In this document: positions 58,340 to 64,000 of the stretch, one piece after another
Numbering within the stretch: position 1 is the stretch's first letter
Layout of the letters: each line of letters begins with the position of its first letter
Assembly (NCBI RefSeq): GCF_042685365.1
Contig: NZ_JBHUMY010000011.1
Coordinates: 124,001-188,000, forward strand
Origin: Paenibacillus_AP thailandensis
GTDB taxonomy: Bacteria; Bacillota; Bacilli; Paenibacillales; Paenibacillaceae
Direction of reading: 5' to 3'
DNA: 64,000 bases
Notes under the pieces: model-generated
What the model was told of the DNA's origin: nothing
The model's database searches: none
The model's input: only the letters and a program-made list of their open reading frames with translations
Translations under genes and position numbers: made by a program

Positions 58340-59725
58340 TTATTGCAGCGACGCAGGGACCTTCACCCCAAGCAGCTTACCCTCTGCCTGTATGACGAGC
58401 ATATCGCCCGTCTTCAGTGTCGCTCCGTGCCAATCTGCTCCGGTTTTCACTTTAAACACAGGCTTCGTAGTCAGCATGTCGATTCCGAGTAATGTACCAT
58501 TGCGCTGCGCCCGGTACATCCCGTTTCCGTAAACGTCAATCTGGGCAACCGGTGCATCTCCCATCCATCCGATCCGCTGTCCGTTCGCCAGTTTTACGCC
58601 TTCCAGTTCCCCGGTTGTCAAGTCTTGATAGATCAGTCGATCCTGTACGATGTTAAGCAACACCGAATTGTGCCCGGACGGTCCGTTAAACGTTCGCAAA
58701 GGTTCCGCCCCGGCTTTATATGCATCAAAATCGTATTCCGCTACCCGATCGGCTTGTTGGATGTACAGCTTGCCGCCGCTCATAAACGCGAATCTTTGCC
58801 CCCATTCATAAGGAGGCTCGCCGGCCATTTTCCAAGTATATTCACGAGTGCCCTTTAACGCCCCGGTCCTAAGGTTATAAGCGTTGACGATCAAGCTGCG
58901 ATCCGGTGTTGATTGATATTCAACCAGCATGGGCGAATAGTAATTGATCGAATAAACGAGACCGTCTTGGATTCGAAGCGCTTCCCCTTGGCCGAATTCG
59001 CCCCACAGCTTCTTGCCTGTCTTCTTATCGTAAGCGTTCAGCTGTATAGATGTGAGCGCCCCTTGTACATAATAGGTCCGCAGCACGACGCCGTCCGCTT
59101 CCTCAAGGTAAGCGGTCCCGTTACCTTCTGCCAGCGGCTCATCCGCGGTCCAACGAAGTTTACCTGTCGCGATATCAAAGGCGAAGGTTGTACTCCCATA
59201 TATCGCATAAAGCGTATCGTTCGTCGGCACCAACGCCTCCGTACGCAGCCGCGCATCGATCAAGGTGGATGTCGCCGACTCCCATCTCTTCTGCCCCGTC
59301 TTCGCGTTCAAAGCGAAGGGCTGGCGCTCTCCCGTCAGACCGTATACGGTGCCATTATGATAGACGACATATGGCATTAAGTTTTTTCCGTAAGTCCACA
59401 GCCGCTTGCCTGTCGAAGCATCAATCGCAATCAGCTTGGCCCCATCGAAGGCGAATACCTTGCCGTCTTCCGCAACAACCCTATGGCTGTCAAAGGCATC
59501 AATCATATCCCGATGGCTGTCCGCCTGCGCCGTCCAGACCGGTTTCAGCTCGGGCACCGTTATAACATAACCGGAATACCAATTGACAGATAAATCGGGA
59601 GACTCTGCAAACGCCTTCGACGGCAACACGGCGGCCGCCCCCTGAATAGTCAGTACTCCAGCCGCAATGCTTGCCATAATTCGCTGGAAAAGCGGCCTCC
59701 TAATGCTTTTTTCGGCTCTCGACAT
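58340..59725 (-). CDS. Secreted PQQ-like beta-propeller protein
   Basis: A 461-residue exported protein: signal peptide (about 1-40, ending Ser-Lys-Ala-Phe-Ala), then a propeller with repeated blades of the type Ala-x-Asp-(Ala/Lys)-x-Thr-Gly-Lys-x-x-Trp, as in Ile-Asp-Ala-Ser-Thr-Gly-Lys-Arg-Leu-Trp and Phe-Asp-Ile-Ala-Thr-Gly-Lys-Leu-Arg-Trp. There is no evidence that it binds PQQ or is an enzyme; related proteins act as scaffolds or quinoprotein-like sensors. ATG follows AGGAGGG. Function unknown. Confidence 0.82.
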   Translation of the reverse strand: MSRAEKSIRRPLFQRIMASIAAGVLTIQGAAAVLPSKAFAESPDLSVNWYSGYVITVPELKPVWTAQADSHRDMIDAFDSHRVVAEDGKVFAFDGAKLIAIDASTGKRLWTYGKNLMPYVVYHNGTVYGLTGERQPFALNAKTGQKRWESATSTLIDARLRTEALVPTNDTLYAIYGSTTFAFDIATGKLRWTADEPLAEGNGTAYLEEADGVVLRTYYVQGALTSIQLNAYDKKTGKKLWGEFGQGEALRIQDGLVYSINYYSPMLVEYQSTPDRSLIVNAYNLRTGALKGTREYTWKMAGEPPYEWGQRFAFMSGGKLYIQQADRVAEYDFDAYKAGAEPLRTFNGPSGHNSVLLNIVQDRLIYQDLTTGELEGVKLANGQRIGWMGDAPVAQIDVYGNGMYRAQRNGTLLGIDMLTTKPVFKVKTGADWHGATLKTGDMLVIQAEGKLLGVKVPASLQ

Positions 59726-59857
59726 AAGATTACCCTCCTATTGGCAACATTTCTTCTAACATGAAGTATTAACGCACCGCGATAGAAAAAAGTTCAAAAA
59801 GAAGCATAAAAAACCTTGATTTCTCAAAACTGGTCGAAATCGATGAATGCTAAACTA

Positions 59858-60691
59858 CTATTCTTCCGCATCCCCGGTCAGACGCATCATCTGGACGACC
59901 GACCGGCCGTCGCCGGCCAGCGCGCGCTCCCCGCTGCGAAGCTGGGACGAGCCGTCCCCGTCCAGGAAAATGCCGCCAGCAAGCCTGCCGTTCCCGATCT
60001 TCTCGATGATCGCTTCCCGAAACGCGGCAAGCGTTCCTTTGGTGCCGCTTACGATCAGGTAAAGCTGTCCCGCGTCGTCATAGACGGCGGCCGAGCGGAG
60101 ACGTTCGTCATCCGGAAACGGCGCCCCTTCCAGCTCGGCTTGAGCACGCCATGTATCGTCGTCCCGTCCTATGCTCATGCTGATGCCGCCCTGCGCCCAG
60201 AAGCGGGTCCGATCGGTTAGCTCGAGCTCGGCCTGATCCTTCACCACTTGCACGTCAAGTCGGCCGGCACCCCCGTCCCAGACGAGCGTCCCCCTTGCAT
60301 ACTTCACATTGGAAGAACCGGAGCCGTAAGCCCCAAGCTGTCCGTTAACCGGCTTTCCGTCCACCATCGCGATGCTGAGTAGATCCTTTCCGTAGAAAAA
60401 TCCCCCGTTAACGCCGTAATACGGCGTCTTCGTCACGTTGGCGTTTACCGTCTCCAGCGTTATGCGGGACGGATCGACGGCAAGCGCATGCAGCCGCATG
60501 CCGTTCGAAGCTTCCGCTTCCATATAAACGTATCGGCCGGCAGATTTATCGCCGCCGCTGCCGCTTTTCTCGCTGCCGAGCAGCGTGAACCATACAGCCG
60601 CGGCGCATAATGCGGCGGCGCCAATCAAGGAGACGGCGACCGCCGCGCGGTTCCTGCCTTCCTTGCCGGTTACGCTCAGCCTAAACCGCAT
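59858..60691 (-). CDS. Phosphodiester glycosidase (NAGPA-domain) family membrane protein
   Basis: A 277-residue protein with one N-terminal transmembrane segment (about 17-38) and an extracellular NAGPA domain. Family marks are Gly-Val-Asn-Gly-Gly-Phe-Phe (about 95) and Ile-Phe-Leu-Asp-Gly-Asp-Gly-Ser-Ser-Gln-Leu (about 245). Relatives remove N-acetylglucosamine from phosphodiesters, and bacterial ones are linked to cell-wall or exopolysaccharide processing. The substrate here is unknown. Confidence 0.85.
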   Translation of the reverse strand: MRFRLSVTGKEGRNRAAVAVSLIGAAALCAAAVWFTLLGSEKSGSGGDKSAGRYVYMEAEASNGMRLHALAVDPSRITLETVNANVTKTPYYGVNGGFFYGKDLLSIAMVDGKPVNGQLGAYGSGSSNVKYARGTLVWDGGAGRLDVQVVKDQAELELTDRTRFWAQGGISMSIGRDDDTWRAQAELEGAPFPDDERLRSAAVYDDAGQLYLIVSGTKGTLAAFREAIIEKIGNGRLAGGIFLDGDGSSQLRSGERALAGDGRSVVQMMRLTGDAEE

Positions 60692-60724
60692 CCAGCCTCC
60701 CCCTCCTTCTTAACATGAGAAAAA

Positions 60725-60756
60725 AAGAACCGGCTCTTCCGTTTGAACCGGTTCTT
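60725..60756 (-). terminator. Terminator of the TraB/GumN-like gene
   Basis: AAGAACCGG / CCGGTTCTT stem with the minus strand continuing into a U-tract (TTTTTTTCTC). It begins 14 bases after the stop. Confidence 0.8.
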
Positions 60757-60769
60757 CATCATCATGGAT

Positions 60770-61966
60770 TTATTTTCGCGTGACGGTGTAGCCTTTATCT
60801 TCAAGAAGCTTGACGATTCCGTCCTCGCCCAGGAAATGAGCGGCCCCGACGACGACCAGGTACTCGGCTTTTTCCGTGCCGTTCAAGTACCCGACGATTT
60901 TATCCGTCATCGCCAAGTTGCGGTCTACCAACAACGCCTTGTAGTATTCTTCGTTTTGCGCCATGGCCTTGGTCAGTTCGAGCAGCCCTTCATCGTCGCC
61001 GCTCTTCCATAGCTCCGCCATAAGATCGACGTTGTCGTCGATATCGTTATATCCATCCAGAACGGCATTCAAATTGCTCTCCTGCAGCTCCGGGGACAAG
61101 CTATTAAACATGTTCAGCTGCGACTCGTACGATTCCAATTCGATAACGGGCATATTGCGCTCTTTTGCTTTTTGCAGAAAATAGAGATCGATTCCGGTCT
61201 GGCTTTCATAACCCGCCTGCATGGACTGAAGCGTCGAAATCGTCGTCTCGGCAACCCACGGCTTATAGGCGTCCAGCGCGTTCGTATCCAGTCCGTTCAG
61301 GGCAAGAATGGCCCCCAGCTTTTTGTACGTTTCTTCCGAAATGTGATCCTTCAGCGTAGTGCCGTCCTGATACATGCCCAGCTCCGCGATCAGCTGCTGA
61401 TTCTCCGGATCCGCCGCGTTGCTGATATCGACTTCGACCCCCAAATAATCGGCTTCGTCAAAGGCCTCTTCAAAGGAAGGGTGCAGCGGGTAAAAGCTGC
61501 TGTCCGCAATATGCATGGAGCCGGCCAGATAGACGGTGTTGCCGTTGTGCTTCACTTCCCACAGAAACCCGCGTCCGCCTTCATTCTCGGTCAATACGAC
61601 GGTGCGGGTAGCGGCGTCCCAGCGCACTTCAAAGCCGGCGGCTTCCCCAACCGAACGGACAGGGATATACTTGATTCCGTTAATCGTCCTGATCGTCGTA
61701 TGCAGCGTAACTTCCCTGCCGTCTGCAGCAACGAGGACCGTTTCCGCGCCGGATTCTTTTAACGCAACGTTCAGCGATGACAGCAAAGCATCCAGCGGAG
61801 CAAGGGTAACGCCGTTATCGATAATCGGTTCATTCGAAGCAAATTCGATCTTTTTGCCGTCCACCTGCACCGACACCGGAGTCGGAGCGGCAGCCGCCGG
61901 CAGGGCGGACAAAAGCACGAATAAAGATAAAAAGAGCGATACGAGCGAAGCTTTCCATTTGTTCAA
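60770..61966 (-). CDS. Secreted TraB/GumN-family protein with copper-amine-oxidase-N-type domain
   Basis: A 398-residue exported protein. A signal peptide ends Ala-Ala-Ala-Ala. Residues 30-130 are a copper-amine-oxidase N-terminal-like (stalk) domain: Asn-Gly-Val-Thr-Leu-Ala-Pro-Leu and Tyr-Ile-Pro-Val-Arg-Ser-Val-Gly-Glu-Ala-Ala-Gly-Phe. Residues 135-398 are a TraB/GumN (PF01963) domain with Leu-Ala-Gly-Ser-Met-His-Ile and the C-terminal Val-Val-Gly-Ala-Ala-His-Phe-Leu-Gly. The family is predicted to be metal-dependent peptidases related to TIKI; no reaction is proved here. The start is TTG, nine bases after AGGAGG. Confidence 0.88.
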   Translation of the reverse strand: MNKWKASLVSLFLSLFVLLSALPAAAAPTPVSVQVDGKKIEFASNEPIIDNGVTLAPLDALLSSLNVALKESGAETVLVAADGREVTLHTTIRTINGIKYIPVRSVGEAAGFEVRWDAATRTVVLTENEGGRGFLWEVKHNGNTVYLAGSMHIADSSFYPLHPSFEEAFDEADYLGVEVDISNAADPENQQLIAELGMYQDGTTLKDHISEETYKKLGAILALNGLDTNALDAYKPWVAETTISTLQSMQAGYESQTGIDLYFLQKAKERNMPVIELESYESQLNMFNSLSPELQESNLNAVLDGYNDIDDNVDLMAELWKSGDDEGLLELTKAMAQNEEYYKALLVDRNLAMTDKIVGYLNGTEKAEYLVVVGAAHFLGEDGIVKLLEDKGYTVTRK

Positions 61967-62104
61967 AACCGGTTTCCTCCTAAAATGCCTAATCTAGTAT
62001 CCAGTTGAGTTCCTCACATTTCCATACTAGCATAGAGGAGATGAACTTATCTACCAGACCTCTAGCAAAAAACCCATACATTAACTGATGAAAGGAGCAT
62101 TCCA

Positions 62105-62416
62105 ATGGCAGCCTCACCGAAGACATTAAGGACTTGCGACAAAGGACACCGGTACTACAAAAGCAGCGACTGCCCCGCCTGTCCGGTTTGCGAACGGGAG
62201 AAGAAGCCGGAAAGCGGATTCCTTTCGCGGCTTTCAAGCCCCGCCAGACGAGCGTTGGAGCACAATGGAATAACCACTTTACAAAAGCTGTCCGCCTATA
62301 CCGAACGCGAGATCCTAAAGCTTCACGGTATTGGACCAAGCTCGATGCCGATCCTTAGAAACGCATTGCAGTCGGAAGGTTTGGCGTTCAACCGCGGGAA
62401 TGAAACAAAGGAGTAG
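62105..62416 (+). CDS. Zinc-ribbon protein with RNA polymerase alpha-CTD-like domain
   Basis: A 103-residue protein. The N-terminus has Cys-Asp-Lys-Gly-His and Cys-Pro-Ala-Cys-Pro-Val-Cys-Glu, a probable zinc-binding knuckle. Residues 40-95 form a helix-hairpin-helix domain like the RNA polymerase alpha C-terminal domain: Leu-Ser-Ser-Pro-Ala-Arg-Arg-Ala-Leu, Gly-Ile-Thr-Thr-Leu-Gln-Lys-Leu, Leu-His-Gly-Ile-Gly-Pro-Ser-Ser. It may bind DNA or RNA polymerase; no function is established to my knowledge. ATG follows AAAGGAG. It stands alone with its own terminator. Confidence 0.85.
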   Translation: MAASPKTLRTCDKGHRYYKSSDCPACPVCEREKKPESGFLSRLSSPARRALEHNGITTLQKLSAYTEREILKLHGIGPSSMPILRNALQSEGLAFNRGNETKE

Positions 62417-62472
62417 AATGAAGATGCGAATCGACTCCAACAAAGAAAAAACCGGCATTCTGCCACAAATGC

Positions 62473-62496
62473 AAAGACCGCCGCAGCGGTCTTTTT
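62473..62496 (+). terminator. Terminator of the alpha-CTD-like gene
   Basis: A 9-bp stem AAAGACCGC / GCGGTCTTT with a CGCA loop, followed by TTC. It lies 57 bases after the stop. Confidence 0.85.
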
Positions 62497-62529
62497 CTTA
62501 AAAAGTCATAAATTGAATTTACGCTAAAA

Positions 62530-63300
62530 TCACAAATGCGATCCGCCGGTAGCGTCAAGCATCTGCCCGGTAACCCAGCGGCCGTCCGGCGATGCCGCGA
62601 AAGCGACGATATCCGCGATGTCCGAAGGCTCGCCGACGCGGCCAAGAGCCGACATTTCCTCGGCATGCTTGCGGCCCTCGGGCGTATGCAGCCAAGAAGC
62701 GTTGACGTCGGTGTCGACGATGCCGGGCATAACCGCATTCACGGTAATGCCCCGCGGCCCCAGCAGCTGGGCCAAATGCAGCGTAAACGTATTGACCGCG
62801 CCTTTGGTCAGGTTATAGGCCATGATATGCGGATAAGCGATGCGTGTCACGCCCGACGAAACGTTAATGATCCGTCCCCCGTCCCGCAGACGGTCGAGCG
62901 ACTGCTGTACGAGGAAAAACGGGGCTTTGACGTTGACGGCAAACAACCGGTCGAAGTCCGCCTCGGTCGTCTCTTGAAACGTCGAAGATGTGCCGATGCC
63001 GGCATTGTTGACCAGAATATCGAATCGGTTGCTGCCGGTCCGGCGGGCAAGCTCCTCGTCCAGACCCTTCAACAGGCGATCGACCCCGTCCAAGGCATCC
63101 AATTCGGCGCCGATGGCGAAGGCGCTTCCTCCCGCCGCTTCGATCGAGCGGACTGCCTCATCCGCCGCGTCGCGCCGGCTTCCGTAATGCACGGCGACGA
63201 GAGCTCCTTCCGCGGCGAGCCGGAGCGCAATCGCCCTGCCGATCCCTCTGCTTGCTCCCGTAACGACTGCGACACGATTTTCCAAACGTCTGCTACTCAT
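62530..63300 (-). CDS. Short-chain dehydrogenase/reductase
   Basis: A 256-residue classical SDR. The cofactor motif is Thr-Gly-Ala-Ser-Arg-Gly-Ile-Gly, then Asn-Asn-Ala-Gly. The catalytic set is Ser in Ile-Asn-Val-Ser-Ser-Gly and Tyr/Lys in Ala-Tyr-Asn-Leu-Thr-Lys. His-Tyr-Gly-Ser-Arg-Arg after strand 2 suggests NADPH preference. The substrate is unknown. ATG follows GAGGAG. It lies downstream of a MerR-type regulator gene, with a MerR-type promoter between, so it is likely that regulator's target. Confidence 0.92.
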   Translation of the reverse strand: MSSRRLENRVAVVTGASRGIGRAIALRLAAEGALVAVHYGSRRDAADEAVRSIEAAGGSAFAIGAELDALDGVDRLLKGLDEELARRTGSNRFDILVNNAGIGTSSTFQETTEADFDRLFAVNVKAPFFLVQQSLDRLRDGGRIINVSSGVTRIAYPHIMAYNLTKGAVNTFTLHLAQLLGPRGITVNAVMPGIVDTDVNASWLHTPEGRKHAEEMSALGRVGEPSDIADIVAFAASPDGRWVTGQMLDATGGSHL

Positions 63301-63332
63301 TTCAAATCACTCCTCATCGAATGGTTGACCCC

Positions 63333-63364
63333 ATTCTAAACCCTCCCCTTAAGGGCAAAGTCAA
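63333..63364 (-). promoter_or_regulatory. MerR-type promoter-operator of the SDR gene
   Basis: On the minus strand TTGACT (63364-63359) and TAGAAT (63338-63333) are separated by 20 bp, longer than normal. The spacer is centred on an inverted repeat, CCCTTAAGGG (63346-63355), within a larger imperfect palindrome. A 19-20 bp spacer with a central operator is the hallmark of MerR-family activation by DNA distortion. Confidence 0.75.
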
Positions 63365-63458
63365 GGCGATTTGAAAAAGATCCCGTGCCCGGCCAAAAAA
63401 AGGATTCAAGCATCGGATAGCCGATTATAGTTTCGGATACAGCCTATGGTTAATCGAG

Positions 63459-64000
63459 TCAAATCCTCTCGACCGGCACGATCGCCTCTGCAAGACGCAA
63501 GCGGCCGTATATATCTCTATCCGGCGTCAGGTAGATCTCGCGGACCGGTTCGGCCGCGGACGGCCGATAGCCTTCGGCTTGCATCCAAGCCCGCAAAGCT
63601 TCCTCCGCCTTGCAATCGCCGCGATAAGGATCGCAGCGATGCTTAAGCGAAGCGGCCCGCTCGAGTCCGGGCAGCTGCCCGACGATCACCCTCCGGCTGG
63701 CCGGGATCGGCTTCGATAAGGGGATGGCGACCTCGATGTCCGAAGGCGACGCAGCGCTGTCGGCCCGCTTGTGCCAAACAATCGTCATCTCGCCTTCCGC
63801 TCGCTCCCCCTGGTCCCGGACGTATTGCTTCAGTTCATCGAGCAGCAAACATAGATGGCCTGTCGGAACCGACTCTCGAATGGAAGCCGCGAGTACCGGA
63901 TCCACGCTGCGCAACCCGAATTCCTTGTCCTTGACTGCCTCGGCCGCTTCGGACACCCGTTCAAGCCGGACGAGCCGCTTGTCAATCTCCCCGACCTGCC
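63459..64000 (-). CDS. MerR-family regulator with GyrI-like effector domain (5' end outside window)
   Basis: The frame is open to the window edge. Visible: the end of the dimerisation coiled coil (Val-Gly-Glu-Ile-Asp-Lys-Arg-Leu-Val-Arg-Leu-Glu-Arg-Val), a Glu/Lys-rich hinge, and a C-terminal domain with Gly-His-Leu-Cys-Leu-Leu-Leu-Asp-Glu-Leu and Val-Arg-Glu-Ile-Tyr-Leu-Thr-Pro. The latter ends like the GyrI/AraC-effector domain of BmrR-type regulators that bind small hydrophobic ligands. The MerR helix-turn-helix is beyond 64000. It should control the SDR gene. Its identity as MerR rests on the coiled coil, the effector domain and the operator. Confidence 0.75.
   Translation of the reverse strand, partial: QVGEIDKRLVRLERVSEAAEAVKDKEFGLRSVDPVLAASIRESVPTGHLCLLLDELKQYVRDQGERAEGEMTIVWHKRADSAASPSDIEVAIPLSKPIPASRRVIVGQLPGLERAASLKHRCDPYRGDCKAEEALRAWMQAEGYRPSAAEPVREIYLTPDRDIYGRLRLAEAIVPVERI

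Overview
The window looks like chromosome from a spore-former of the Paenibacillaceae (Paenibacillus/Cohnella type). The signs are a fairly GC-rich Firmicute sequence, strong AGGAGG-type ribosome sites, many TTG and GTG starts, a Paenibacillus-style ArsR regulator beside a sugar ABC transporter, a giant S-layer-homology (SLH) surface protein, and recognisable Fur, CcpA (cre), GlnR/TnrA and Pho-type sites. The genus is inference. I see no rRNA, tRNA, CRISPR array, insertion sequence or prophage. A 79-base run of N (45316-45394) interrupts one gene.

Layout. 1-4 kb: end of a DUF1904 gene, a lipoprotein, a GNAT acetyltransferase and a UvrD-like helicase. 4-10 kb: an ArsR-type regulator divergent from a carbohydrate ABC importer, then a Gfo/Idh/MocA dehydrogenase. 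10-16.5 kb: a CtpA/B-type S41 protease with a peptidoglycan-binding tail, a Fur-controlled ferric-siderophore importer with an FhuF-like reductase, and a Cof-type HAD phosphatase. 16.7-20.6 kb: a sulfate importer (cysT, cysW, cysA, then the binding protein). 21-27.7 kb: a decayed DinB remnant, a YigZ/IMPACT protein, pgi, a beta-hydroxyacid dehydrogenase, an ArsB/NhaD-type transporter behind a promoter-terminator leader, a LacI-family remnant and an amidase. 27.7-33.6 kb: a ComP-like two-component system, a membrane protein and a large ATPase-LuxR regulator. 33.9-42.2 kb: one 2784-residue SLH protein. 42.7-47.7 kb: a Tat/L-amino-acid-oxidase locus and ppnP. 47.8-54 kb: transketolase and a cre-controlled GH30 glycosidase. 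54-57 kb: a second Tat locus with a PhoX-type phosphatase. 57-64 kb: DinB, several exported proteins, a zinc-ribbon/alpha-CTD protein, and a MerR-SDR pair.

The most interesting region is 43.5-47.3 kb. A Tat-signal flavoprotein that closely resembles L-amino-acid oxidases is followed by a RidA-family imine deaminase carrying its own signal peptide and by tatA. Divergently there is a very short TnrA/GlnR-like regulator whose stop overlaps the start of a tatC. The spacer between the two arms holds two sites that fully match TGTNAN7TNACA, the GlnR/TnrA box. I read this as a self-contained, nitrogen-controlled system for oxidising amino acids outside the membrane: the oxidase makes an imino acid and H2O2, RidA releases the ammonia, and the locus brings its own Tat pair. 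The second Tat pair, at 54-55 kb, sits with PhoX, so each pair appears matched to one nutrient (nitrogen, phosphate).
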